From assembly GCA_905221605.1 (NCBI GenBank), contig CAJNDS010001435.1, positions 180,001-244,000 on the forward strand: a stretch of DNA of 64,000 bases, read 5' to 3'. Under the pieces are notes generated by a model that saw nothing but the letters and a program-made list of their open reading frames with translations, was not told the DNA's origin and made no database searches. Shown here piece after piece: positions 31,251 through 41,345 of the stretch (the first letter of the stretch is position 1; every line of letters starts with the position of its first letter). A program made the translations under genes and the position numbers. The stretch comes from Symbiodinium natans (Eukaryota > Sar > Dinophyceae > Suessiales > Symbiodiniaceae).

Positions 31251-31325
31251 TCCCCCCGAACCCGAGCAGCTGGTTGTCGTGGAGCGGGAGGCTGTGGATG
31301 TCGCGGAACTCCTCTCGCTGGGCAT
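31249..31325 (-). CDS. Candidate Ser/Thr-rich exon, possibly 5' part of the Thr-rich locus
   Basis: On the minus strand an ATG at 31323-31325 in context AAACATGC opens a frame reading MPSERSSATSTASRSTT, then Gly/Ser, up to the telomeric array at 31248. Composition matches the Thr/Ser-rich exons 29140-29759 downstream on the same strand, so it could be an earlier exon of the same gene. The intervening 1.2 kb is mostly heptamer-derived. No splice signal was fixed. Confidence 0.3.
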
Positions 31326-31387
31326 GTTTCTCTTAAAGACTTTACAGATAATCACAGACCCCAAACACTAAACCCTAAACCTTGAAC

Positions 31388-31490
31388 CCTAAGCCCTAAG
31401 CCCTAAGCCCTAAGCCCTAAGCCCTAAGCCCTAAGCCCTAAGCCCTAAGCCCTAAGCCCTAAGCCCTAAACCCTAAACCCTAAACCCTAG
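31388..31490 (-). repeat. Homogeneous AGCCCTA variant array
   Basis: About eleven tandem AAGCCCT units followed by three canonical CCCTAAA units. A single-base variant has been amplified as a block. Confidence 0.93.
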
Positions 31491-31554
31491 TCGGGAGGCT
31501 AATGAGGGCTTTGATGTTTGAAAGCCGTAGGAATTTGGGCGTTTTGGTTGAGAG

Positions 31555-31640
31555 GCTTCGCGCTCCGCCTTGTGAACGTCGTTGACGTGGTGAACGTCTG
31601 AGTCGTACCTTGACGCGATGGCAGAAGAGCCCTAAACCCT
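31555..31640 (-). CDS. Candidate Thr-rich exon
   Basis: The minus-strand frame reads GTTQTFTTSTTFTRRSAKPLN. It is another Thr-rich segment between two heptamer-rich stretches, on the same strand as the exons at 29.1-31.3 kb. Membership of the same gene is inferred from composition and strand only. Confidence 0.28.
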
Positions 31641-32104
31641 GCAAACCTTAGCCCTGAACCTCAGAGCTGAAACACCAATCCCTAAACCCTAGAACCCTAA
31701 ATCCTAATCCCCTAAAATCCTTAAAACCCTCTATGGTGAGGGGACGCTTGCGCTTCGGGACTCCCTCCGGGGTAAATAGGCACCCCCTCAGGTTGCTTTC
31801 AATACTTGCATGGCTTCTAGGGTTTCAGAGTTCCAGGGTTTCGGGTTTAGGTTGAAGCTTCAGAGATATTGGGTTTCAGAAGGGAAAAACGAAAATGCTG
31901 CTGCACCTCAAGCCCTTGTAAGAATTGACCCAGAAAAACACCTCTGAATCCCTTAGCGGCTCCCAAAAGCAGAAAACATTTTATGTATAATATATGTATA
32001 TATCTTTGTATATATTATTTACATTATATACGGTTTAGGGCTTAGGGTTTATGTGTGTATATGTACATATGCAGTATATGCATATGTATATATATATATA
32101 TATA

Positions 32105-32135
<31 letters not shown>

Positions 32136-32418
32136 CTTTGCAATGAACCCAACAGCCCTCAACCCTAAGCCCTAAACCAAAAACCCTAAACCCGCAACCC
32201 GTTAACAATCAGTTGAAGCACCCCGATCGCGGTAAGCAACCCAAAATTATTCTCGGATGCTTGGGCTGTGTGAAAGGCGAAGCCTCAGACAATGTAGCAT
32301 CCCGACCTGCACCAGCCAAAGCCCCTGTACCTTGTAAGACAGCCCTAAACCCTAAACCCGAAACCCTAACACCCCTAAAACCCCCAAAACCCAAAACCCA
32401 CAATCCTAAACCCTCAAC

Positions 32419-32494
32419 TGCCCATTGACAGCAAGCCACTGGCTATGCTTGCGTTACTCGAATTTGTCGAGTTCGAGTCATTGTCGTCCTCGAC
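32419..32494 (-). CDS. Candidate acidic/Asn-Ser-rich exon
   Basis: Acceptor GAGCAG|G, then 25 codons reading VEDDNDSNSTNSSNAS followed by IASGLLSMG, and donor GTTGAG running into heptamer sequence. Length 76 nt, phase 0 to 1. The Asn/Ser/Asp bias is unlike random frames here. No family can be named. Confidence 0.38.
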
Positions 32495-32604
32495 CTGCTC
32501 CAAGAGTGTAGGGTGCTTAGGGTTCGGGTCTGCGGTTTAGGGTTTAGGGTTCATGGGTTTAGGGTTTAGGGTTTAGGGTTTAGGGTTTAGGGTTTAGGGT
32601 TTAG

Positions 32605-32726
32605 GGCAACACACAAAGGTCCAATTGCACCATGCGATCAAGGGCCCTGCTGGACTCTAAGGCCGACGAGTTGTGCCACGCAGTGCATCCTAAATTCCAA
32701 AGCAGCACATGGATCCATACCGCAAG
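32605..32726 (+). CDS. Candidate exon bounded by telomeric repeats
   Basis: The left border is TTTAG|GG inside the last heptamer of the array 32537-32606, so the repeat itself would supply the acceptor. The right border is CGCAAG|GTGTAA. The open frame of 40 codons contains RSNCTMRSRALLDSKADELC and HPKFQSSTWIHTA, with mixed composition including Trp, Cys and His. It is on the opposite strand to the exon at 32419-32494. Function unknown. Confidence 0.38.
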
Positions 32727-32999
32727 GTGTAATTAGGGTTTAGGGTTTAGGGTTTAGGGGTTAGGGTTTAGGGTTTAGAGGTTAGGGTTTAGGGTTTAGG
32801 GTTTAGGGAATACAGACAAACTTGCTAGTCTCAAGGTGCGAGGGACTGTGGGTCTTGTATCCAGGCCCACGACTGTGACATTTCTCCAGCTCCTGACGGC
32901 TCGAGCCCCTACACTACCCGTCTGGAATAGGGCTCTCAGATAACAACTCTGATACCCCAAACTAAACCCCAAAGCCTCAACCCTCAAGCCCAAACCCTA

Positions 33000-33066
33000 A
33001 ACCCTAAACCCTAAACCCTAAACCCTAAACCCTAAACCCTAAACCCTAAACCCTAAACCCTAAACC
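33000..33066 (-). repeat. Telomeric array (CCCTAAA)n
   Basis: About nine perfect units bordering the unique segment 33067-33190. Confidence 0.97.
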
Positions 33067-33409
33067 CACTGGGGCCTTAATGCATGTTGAGGGGTTATGT
33101 TGAGGGGTTAGTACTCAGCATCTCCGACTCTAAGCCCCCCTCCCCTTGGGGCCCCTGCCCAGTTGCCATCCACGCGGAGTACGCAGGCCTGGGTTTAGGG
33201 TTTAGGGTTTAGGGTTTAGGGTTTAGGGTTCAGGGTTCAGGGTTCAGGGTTTGGGGTTTCTTTCCTGCACGCAACACCCTCAGCACAAGTGAGAATGTTC
33301 CTACGGTTGCGGTGTCGACGGTGCACATGTTTATGCGCCTATACCCTGTAACTCTTGACTGCCCGAGCTGAGAAAACCCAAACCTCACAAACCTAAACTC
33401 TAAACCCTC

Positions 33410-33545
33410 AACCCTGTAAACCCTCTAAACCCTATAAACCCTATAAACCCTATAAACCCAATAAACCCTATAAACCCTATAAACCCTATAAACCCTATAA
33501 ACATCTATAAACCCTATAAACCCTAAACCCTAAACCCTCAACCCT
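33410..33545 (-). repeat. Nonamer variant array (CCCTATAAA)n
   Basis: About ten units of ACCCTATAA, then canonical CCCTAAA and CTCAACC. Again a length variant has spread locally. Confidence 0.93.
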
Positions 33546-33549
33546 AAGC

Positions 33550-34560
33550 CCTGGCCATCCTACAGACATGCGCTCGAGGCTCCAGAGAAGTTGTCCAACT
33601 TTAGTCCCGAAGCTGCGAGTGCACTAGCCCACCCCAAAAAGGGCACGAACAAGTCATAAACCCTTAAGTTAAAGCCTAAGCCGCAAGCAAAAACCTTATA
33701 AAGCTTTTTACATATATATAAATATATAGACATATATCAATTCCTAACCCAAGTCCTATAAACCTTACGAAGCCCTATGCACACGTGAGGCCCCAAACTT
33801 GACTTGGCTCCCGGGCAGCCAGCACTAGGGTCAGGAGCGACACCCCGCGCATACCATCGGCGACGAGGTCGGCTCCCTCTCACCAAGGCCCGCCCTGAAA
33901 GCCTACGAGAGCCTGTTGAAGTGTGAAGAGCTGAGCCCTACAGTCTTTAGGCTACAACCCTACGTGCCTAAACCCATAACCTCTAGTGGGCATCTAGGAT
34001 GTCGTACTGGGATGTTGAAATAATGGTTTGGCCGTCTTGGGCGAAAAGTTTCTAAACGCAGAGAGTGAGACGGTGACCCAACGAAAGCTCTAAGGCTGAG
34101 TTGCGTACCGAAGCCCTTGCCACAAAGAGCCCCTACCTCCAAAAACCGGCCTCCTCCAAACCTTGCCATTAGGCATGTAACCCAGGTGTGGCTACTTTGA
34201 GCTTTAGGCAAAGAGGCGGCAGCGCGGCGAATTGCTGATGAGTATCCTAAACCCTAAACCCGAGACCCAAACCCCAAGCCGCAAACCCTAAACCACCTGG
34301 CAAAAGGCTGGGGAATCCGCTTTGTGTGCTGCAGAGTGGTAGCAAGTACCGGTGGGGTTGATGTGTACTCTGAGAATTGCCAAGTGTACATATCTGAGGT
34401 CATTTAGGCCCTAAACCCTGAACCATGAACCCTAAGCCCTCAACCCTGAACCCTAAAACCAAAGCAAACCCTGTAGGCCCTGGCATGGCGCTTGTGATCT
34501 AGGAGGCCTCCTTTCTCCGGAAGAGCTTCAACTCTAGGGTTCAGTGTTAAGGGGGGTGGG
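33550..34560. other. Unique stretch without a supported gene
   Basis: Low heptamer content, a short TATATA tract at 33712-33740, and mixed CCCTAAA text at 34245-34455. The 83-codon minus-strand frame 33960-34211 is unremarkable. Confidence 0.4.
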
Positions 34561-34785
34561 ATTGGCGGAGGGTTGAAACCCTAAACCCCTGAGCCCTGAA
34601 CCCTGAACCCTGAACCCTAAACCCTAAACCCTGAACCCTGAACCCTAAACCCTAAACCCTGAACCCTAAACCCTAAACCCTAAACCCTGAACCCTCAACC
34701 CTAAACCCTCAACCCTCAACCCTAAACCCCTAAACCCTCAACCCTAAACCCTCAACCCTAAACCCCTAAACCCTGACTCAACCCC
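34560..34785 (-). repeat. Mixed telomeric variant array
   Basis: CCCTAAA units interleaved with CCCTGAA and CCCTCAA in an irregular order, about 30 units. Contrast with the perfect array at 34870-34936. Confidence 0.93.
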
Positions 34786-34869
34786 AGAGCCGCAGAATGA
34801 ACTTAGCCCTGCCCATGCCTCCTCGCCAAGATGCTGCTTTAGGCCTGGGGGATGCCACAAAGAGATTTG

Positions 34870-34936
34870 GGGGTTTAGGGTTTAGGGTTTAGGGTTTAGG
34901 GTTTAGGGTTTAGGGTTTAGGGTTTAGGGTTTAGGG
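34870..34936 (+). repeat. Telomeric array (TTTAGGG)n
   Basis: Nine perfect units facing the variant array 34560-34785 in opposite orientation. Confidence 0.97.
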
Positions 34937-35029
34937 CACTGGAGTGGGGATGCGAGGATATCAGGGCGCCGCCTCACAAGATTCACTGTGTCGGGTCAGG
35001 ACCGGTCGAGTAGAGCAAAGCTAGCATGG

Positions 35030-35136
35030 TAGTATAGGGGCCTTAGTGATTAAAACTGGGCTTTGGGGGTCATTATAGTATAATTCTTAGGGCCATAAGG
35101 AATAACATTCGTACTAATTCCGACCCCTATATCAGT
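35030..35136 (+). mobile_element. Family D MITE-like element
   Basis: Second copy of the family at 8358-8466. TAGTATAGGGGCC at the left and GGCCATAAGGAATAAC, then ATTCCGACCCCTATAT, at the right are partly inverted. No duplication was recognised. Confidence 0.5.
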
Positions 35137-35649
35137 GCACCCGCCGCGGGGAACCTCTTTCCTTCGCTCTCCCCACCTGCAACATCTGATCTCAGGCCAA
35201 CCTTCACCCTGACCCTAAACCCTGAACCCTGAACCTACCCTAAACCCCTAAACCCTAAACCCTAAACCCTGAACCCTGAACCCTAAACCCTAAACCCTAA
35301 ACCCTAAACCCTAAACCCTAAACCCTAAACCCTGGAGTTCGAAGACTCCACTTTTGCTGCGCTTGCAGGCGGGTATGACTCCTATTGGCCGGGTCGACTT
35401 CCACCGCGGCCGGGGTCGTTCGACGAAGTTCTTCAGGTTCGAGATGTACTCCTACTGTTCCCCTTTAATCTTGGCTGCACTTAGGAGGGTAGTAAGAAAT
35501 TAAACTTTTAGCTGCCTTAGTAAGAAGCCCAATAAACCCCAAAAGGCTAAGGATCTAAAGTTACAGTAAAGCACCACAAAGTAATATAAGGGATTCAATA
35601 GGGTAAGTACTGCAAAGCTTTGTGCAACACCCTTTCAGTGACCTTTCTA

Positions 35650-36125
35650 ACAACTTGAAGTTTCATGGGCAGCTACAAGCAGGCTTACAAGTATGGTAAC
35701 CATACTTACAACCCTATTTTCGGGTACTTCTACCAATTCATCCTACTTATAAGTACCCTTTACTTGTAACCCTGTCTTCGGGTACTTAGAACTTTCAACC
35801 CTACGTGGAAGTACTCTTGAACCTCGACGTAGGATTCGGCACCCTGGCATGCAGGACGAGGCTTCAAGGAGAAGACTGCGGACTTCGGGCTTCCTTTTGC
35901 AAGCACGAAGTCTCCGGCGGCTAGAAGCAGGGGTTAGAAGCAGGGCAACTAGACTTAGAACCGTATTTGGTATTTAGGGTCCTTCTAACCTTACTTGGTT
36001 TCCGGGTACTTATATCTAAAGGGTTATAAGTAAGGCAACCATGCTAACAACCTGAATTATTTAGGGTACTTGCAACCTTGCTTACAAGTATCCACTGGTA
36101 GTACCCACGAACCTCCGTGTAGGCC
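35650..36125 (+). repeat. Two adjacent diverged family C elements
   Basis: The 35650-35830 segment (ACTTGAAGTTTCATGGGCAG ... TGAACCTCGACGTAGG) and the 35935-36125 segment (ACTAGACTTAGAACC ... CCCACGAACCTCCGTGTAGG) share ACTTACAACCCTA, CGGGTACTT and paired TACTTATAAGTACCC motifs. Ends are degraded. They fill most of an otherwise unique 0.6-kb stretch. Confidence 0.55.
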
Positions 36126-36639
36126 CTGGCGCCTGGGCCTCCGGAAACGGCAGCCAAACTCTGGCAAAAACAAAGATGGGTCACCCCTTCAGGCCTAACT
36201 TGCACTGAACTTAAAATCCTAAACCGAACACCCTGAACGTTTCGGAGACGCCATTAAGCTCGTATGCGGCTTCAAAGCATCCGGTGCTGCTGCTATGCAA
36301 GAATATAAGAGTTACACATGCAGCAGGCAGCCCTAAACCCTAAACCCTAAACCCTAAACCCTAAACCCTAAACCCTAAACCCCAGACCCTAAACCCAGAA
36401 TTCCAAGACCCTGATCGTCACTGCTGCCGCTTCCGTCGGGCCAACGCGACGCCGGCTGCTGTGGCCAGCGCGATGGTGGTCAGGATGAGGGGCCACGGCA
36501 CCCTGAGGTGGGTTTAGGGCTTAGGGTTTAGGGTTCCGCATCTCAAGTCCAAGCATTCACTAGTCAAGAAATTACTCCAGAAAAATACCCACCCGCCCAA
36601 AGAATCCCACAACATTAAGAAAAATGTTTCACTTATGGA

Positions 36640-37302
36640 ACGACCTTGCCCAGTAAAAAAATGATCTTGCCCAATAAAAAAATGACCTTGCCCAGTTATG
36701 ACCTTGCCCAGTAAAAAATGACCTTGCCCAGTAAAAAAAAATGACCTTGCCCTGTAAAAAATGACCTTGCCCTGTAAAAAAACAACCTTGCCCAATGAAA
36801 AAAATGACTTTGCCCAGTAAAAAATGACCTTGCCCAGTCAAGAAATGACCTTGCCCAGTACAAAATGACCTTGCCCAGCAAAAAATGACCTTGCCCACTA
36901 AAAAATGACCTTGCCCACTTAAAAAAATGACCTTGCCCAGTAAAAAAACAAACTTGCCCAATAAAAAATGACCTTGCCCAGTAATGACCTTGCCCAGTAA
37001 AAAATGACCTTGCCCAGTAAAACAATGACCTTGCCCAGTAAAACAATGACCTTGCCTAGTAAAAAATGACCTTGCCCAGAAAAAATTACCTAGCCCAGTA
37101 AAAAAATGACCTTGCCCAGTAAAAAGATGACCTTGCCCAGTAACATCTTTACTGGGCAAGGTTATTTTTTTACTGGGCAAGGTCGTTTTTTTGGACGAAA
37201 CGACCTTGCCCAGTAAAAAAATGACCTTGCCCAGCAAAAAAATGACCTTGCCCAGTAAAAAAGTGACCTTGCCCAGTAAAAAAAATGACCTTGCCCAGTA
37301 AC
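36640..37302 (+). repeat. Minisatellite, about 20-24 bp unit, with an internal inverted block
   Basis: About 28 units of ATGACCTTGCCCAGTAAAAA with a variable A-run. One double unit at 37149-37185 is inverted (TTTACTGGGCAAGGTTA, TACTGGGCAAGGTCG), giving a hairpin-prone centre. The 227-codon minus-strand frame over it (TGQGHFFTGQGHFLLGK repeats) is a repeat translation. The core TTGCCCAGTAA resembles the family A terminal repeat TTGGTAGCCCAGTAA minus four bases. Confidence 0.92.
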
Positions 37303-37331
37303 TCCTTAACATTTAAATTATATATGAAAGA

Positions 37332-37460
37332 GGGGTTTAGGGTTTAGGGTTTAGGGTTTAGGGTTTAGGGTTTAGGGTTTAGGGTTTAGGGTTTAGGGTT
37401 TGGGTTTAGGGTTTAGGGTTTATGGTTTAGGGATTAGGGTTTAGGGTTTAGGGTTTAGGT
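37332..37460 (+). repeat. Telomeric array (TTTAGGG)n
   Basis: About 18 units with a few deletions, directly right of the minisatellite 36640-37302. Confidence 0.96.
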
Positions 37461-37662
37461 CTTTCAAACTCCTGAACGTTCATCAGTGCCCGTTGCATTC
37501 GTTGGGGTGCTTGTTTGGGGGATGTTTTTCTTGCTGATGGTGATGCGTATGCATATCTTGCTAGAAAAATTCCATGCGTGCGTGCTTCTTCTTGGGCACA
37601 TTCTTGGCACTGGTACTGGGTGTATCCGTTGTCTTGGAGCATCTTGTTGTTAGTGTGGGCAT

Positions 37663-37665
37663 CTA

Positions 37666-37698
<33 letters not shown>

Positions 37699-37733
37699 TG
37701 TGTGTCTGTGTGTCTCTGTGTGTGTGTGTGTTT
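37663..37733 (+). repeat. (TG)n microsatellite
   Basis: TG dinucleotides with TCTG interruptions. Confidence 0.97.
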
Positions 37734-38451
37734 CTTGTGAGTGATGCAGCACGTCCCTTTGCCTACCTTCCGTAGCAAGAGGCCACAGCATACGTGAAAG
37801 TTACTACCGTGAAGTTTCCAGCTGCAAACACATATACATATTAAAGATGCGTTTTCACACAACGAACGCGAAGACACAGAGATCGAAAAGAGCAAGAGCC
37901 ACGTAATAGCGAGAGAGAGGAACCCTGAACCCTGCACCTTGGCTTTGTCTGCGGCTTGGGCCAGAAATGCTCCTGTGGCAGCTCGTGGGTTCAAGCTTTT
38001 TGTGGTTCAGTCGGCTTTAGGGTTTAGGGTTTAGGGTTTAGGGCTTATGGGTTGAACGTTTGAGGACTCAAGGCTTATTGCAGTCGGGGTTGCTTTAGTT
38101 GCTTTTGTGGATTAACTCATTGGTGTTGAACGCTTCTTGGATTCCGAGGTCAAAGAAGTGATAGGTGTCTTTGTTTAGCGCGGGGAGAGGGGAGGGGGTG
38201 CGGCTTCCATTTGCTAGGGCCCGGTCAGCCTTTCTGTTGAACAAGGAATGTCTATGAATGACCCAGAGCTCCACAGCAAGAATGACAACACAGGGTTTGG
38301 AGTTCAGAGGTTACTATGCACGTTCTAGGAGCACCGTAAACCCACACCCTAAGCCCTAAACCCTAACCCTAAACCCCTAAACCCCTGAACCCTGAACCCT
38401 GAACCCTGAACCCTAAACCCTAAACCCTAAACCCTAAACCCTAAACCCTAC

Positions 38452-38524
38452 GCTCCACCCTCTTGTCTGCCTTGTCTCGAAGGGCCACCCCGGAGGCCAT
38501 AGCTTCGTCCACCGGGAGGATGTC
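38452..38524 (-). CDS. Candidate 73-nt exon inside telomeric-repeat introns (duplicated in inverted orientation)
   Basis: On the minus strand a pyrimidine tract and acceptor, CCCTCCCCCCAAG|GAC, follow a CCCTAAA array. The 24 codons contain ILPVDEAMASGVALRDKADK. The donor is GAGC|GTAGGG, whose GTAGGG is the edge of the next heptamer array. So both intron borders coincide with telomeric arrays. The first 63 nt recur in inverted orientation at 39476-39538. The acceptor context CCCCAAG|G matches the introner ends of the EEP gene. Family not recognised. Confidence 0.45.
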
Positions 38525-38637
38525 CTTGGGGGGAGGGAAGGGGTTTAGGGTTTAGGGTTTAGGGTTTAGGGTTTAGGGTTTAGGGTTTAGGGTTTAGGGT
38601 TTAGGGTTTAGGGTTTAGGGTTTAGGGTTTAGGGTTT
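38479..38637 (+). repeat. Left arm of a large inverted repeat: unique 63 bp plus (TTTAGGG)n
   Basis: 38479-38541 is the exact reverse complement of 39476-39538. Both unique parts then run into heptamer arrays that point toward each other: TTTAGGG here (38541-38637, about 14 units) and CCCTAAA at 39357-39475. The arms enclose about 720 bp of unique sequence. Confidence 0.9.
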
Positions 38638-38639
38638 CA

Positions 38640-39356
38640 TAAAGTGGATATTTGAGGGTATAGGGTCGGACCTAGAGGGCATGTAGCTCGAAAGCACTGC
38701 CTAATGGACTGATGTCTTGTGTCTGTGTTTGTCTAGGACCGGGAGTAGGCCCTTATTTCCTTTTTTTAGGGTTGGGGTTCCCTTGTAATCCTTTAAAACC
38801 AAAAAAGGGCACCCTTATTGTTACTAGGTTACTCCTGGGTCTAGTTATTCTATACTCGACTACGTCGAGATGCTTCGGTTGCACGAAAGACGTGAGCAAA
38901 GGAAATTCTGGTGACACTGTCGAAGGCTCCAAAGAAAGAAACAGTTGCGACGGAAATGGGTCTGCTTTTTAGAAGTGAAAAAAAGACGAAAGAGTCAAAA
39001 CAGACCTTCGTGCCCAGCGACAGGGCAATGTGCGTGCTGGTCACTTTTGTAGGGAAACACCGGCTCAGATGGCCGGCGGAGGCAGAGGTTCCGGCATGCC
39101 AAATGCTGGGGAGGGCAGTGGCGTGTATGCGCTGAAGAGGTGTTGACAAAACAGCAGGCGTCGGGAGCCTTACCCCCCCTACCCGACCTCTTCATCAAGC
39201 GGAGGGACTGTCCATTCGCATTCTCCGTAGCCGGCGCTGACGAACCCACACAGGAAGCCGAGGCAAGCCCGCATCGTAAGGAAGAAAGATGGGCAGAGTC
39301 ATGCTGCAGTCTGATGGGCAGCTACCCCAAAGCAACTTTACCTGCTTACGGGCCCA
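38640..39356. other. Unique spacer of the large inverted repeat
   Basis: About 720 bp between two facing telomeric arrays. Open on both strands over 38850-39150 in several frames (plus: GNSGDTVEGSKERNSCDGNG; minus: FVFFSLLKSRPISVATVSFF). GGGGTTCCCTTGTAATCC (38773-38790) resembles old element text elsewhere. No function inferred. Confidence 0.5.
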
Positions 39357-39538
39357 AAACCCTAAACCCTAAACCCTAAACCCTAAACCCTAAACCCTAA
39401 AACCCTAAAATCCTAAACCCTAAACCCTAAACCCTAAACCCTAAACCCTAAACCCTAAACCCTAAACCCTAAACCCCTTCCCTCCCCCCAAGGACATCCT
39501 CCCGGTGGACGAAGCTATGGCCTCCGGGGTGGCCCTTC
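39357..39538 (-). repeat. Right arm of the large inverted repeat: (CCCTAAA)n plus unique 63 bp
   Basis: The array 39357-39475 has 16-17 units with a few variants (AAAACCC, AAATCC). The unique part 39476-39538 matches 38479-38541 inverted and without mismatch, then diverges at 39539 (CTTTCTTTAAACAGG here versus CGAGACAAG in the other copy). Confidence 0.9.
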
Positions 39539-40914
39539 TTTCTTTAAACAGGGGGTCCTCTATTTTGGAGAAAAACCTAAACCCCGCAAAAACCCTGAAA
39601 ACCCCTGAAACCCCTCAAAAACCCTACAAAAACCCTACAAAATCCCTGCAAAAACCCTACGGAAACCCTACAAAAAAAACCTCTACAAAACCCCTTAACA
39701 CCCCGCAACCCGAATCCCTAAGCCCGCCAAAACCCCAAGGCATCCGGACCACGAGCTGTGCATCAAAGGGGCGTGCGACGGCCAAATGCCAGTCTTCAAG
39801 GAATCCGCATAGCCACGGACCAGGTTCCTGAGGTTTCAGGAATTTTGAGGGGTTTAAGGTTTAGGGTTTAGGGTTTAGGGTTTAGGGCTAGGGGTTTGGG
39901 GTTTGGGGTTTGAGGACTCAGTTCGGGTTGGGCTTTACCGCGAAAGCCGGGTGTATTTGTGGGCAACTGTGCCGCATTCTGAGAAGGCCTCTGGTTCTAG
40001 GTACTATAAAGTACTAAACCGTAAATGCTACAAAGCTCTAAGCTAAGCCATACATCTTCCCTATCAGGGTTTCGAGTTTGAGTTTAGTAGGTGGGGATGG
40101 GGATCGCCACTGTAAAGATTCCAAGGGGGGTTTAGGGTTTCGGGTTTACGGCTTAGGGTTTGGGGTTTCGGGTTTAGGGCCAACACAGAATCCAGGCTCT
40201 TGTGGGCGAGAATGGCGTTGGCGGCTCCTCTTGACCAATAGAGGGAATCTACTGGCATCTGAAGGTTCAGGTTTGGGGTTTGGGTTTTCCTAGTCATGTT
40301 CGAGGATACATCCTAAATGCGGGTTGATCAATATCATGGGCCATGTTTCCTAGATCATAAGGGCCTTAACCCTAAACGCTAAACCCTAAACCCTAAACCC
40401 TAAACCCTTACTATAGCCGGATAATTTCGGACTTTGCCACACGTATCCGGAAGCGAGAGTCCGGGGTTTGCGCGGTCAAGATGGCCACGCCCTCGTAGAG
40501 GCTCGGTTTGAAGTCTTGTTTTTGTGGGTTTAGTATTACCTAACATGATGCTTTGGGAAACCCTAAACCCAAACCCTAAACCCTATGTACCCTACACCCG
40601 AACATGATGCTTCATACAGGTCTTTCCCAAAACAGGGGGTACCCCTGTTATCCCAAATAGAACAGAATCCCTTAAAGGGACCCCCCCCAAAAAAAAAACA
40701 AAAGACAAATAATAAGAATAATAATAATAATAATAATAACAAAAAGTACCCCTATTTTCGGAAAACCGCCAGATACCCAGGGCCACAAGACTAGCGACTG
40801 GGAGAGTGGCGTATCTACTGACTGCGTTCTATGTCAGCACAGGGGGGTGGTCGGATCCACAATTGCACCTCCGGCCTTCAGCATCATAGTTGAAGGATCG
40901 CAGGCCTGAGGGCT

Positions 40915-41062
40915 TAGGGTTTATAGGGTTTAGAGTTTAGGGTTTAGGGTTTAGGTTTAGGGTTTAGGGTTTAGGGTTTAGGGTTTAGGGTTTAGGGTTT
41001 AGGGTTTAGGGTTTAGGGTTTAGGGTTTAGGGTTTAGGGTTTAGGGTTTAGGGTTTATAGAA
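40915..41062 (+). repeat. Telomeric array (TTTAGGG)n, one of the longest
   Basis: About 20 units, mostly perfect after 40955. It is followed by GAAATTGTATAGGG and the GTTTTGACCGAAA tandem repeat. Confidence 0.97.
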
Positions 41063-41084
41063 ATTGTATAGGGTTTAGGTCCGG

Positions 41085-41345
41085 AGTTTTGACCGAAAGT
41101 TTTGACCGAAAGTTTTGACCGAAAGTTTCGACCGAAAGTTTTGAGCGAGCTTTTTTATTTTGCTTTGGACTGAGGCTGGGGCTGGGGGGGGAGGACAGGG
41201 GCTGGAGCTGGCTGGGGCGCTGTTGCTGGGGCTGGGGGCTGAACCCTGCGGCTGGGGGCTTGGGGGGGCTGGGGCTGTGGGCTTTGGCTTGGAGGGCTTG
41301 GGCTTGGGCTCGGGCTTGGGCTTGGACTTGGGCTTTGGATAACTG
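41085..41345 (-). repeat. 16-bp tandem repeat followed by GC-rich minisatellite; Pro/Lys-rich frames
   Basis: 41086-41146 has four to five copies of AGTTTTGACCGAAAGT. 41165-41345 is GGGGCTGG/GGGCTTGG-type simple sequence. On the minus strand it is open in all three frames (KPKSKPKPEPKPKP, QAQARAQAQA, SPSPSPSP). The 109-codon frame 41075-41404 starts MYHSESPKLFVYAVDKPSCN and could be a Pro/Lys-rich protein, but three open frames are the mark of simple sequence. Confidence 0.8.

Noticed and set aside
36640-37302. CRISPR array
   Set aside because: Units are contiguous with only A-run variation; there are no unique spacers, and the context is eukaryotic.
36629-37312. 227-codon minus-strand frame as a protein with Gly-Gln-Gly-His repeats
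   Set aside because: It is the translation of a 20-24-bp minisatellite, open in more than one frame.
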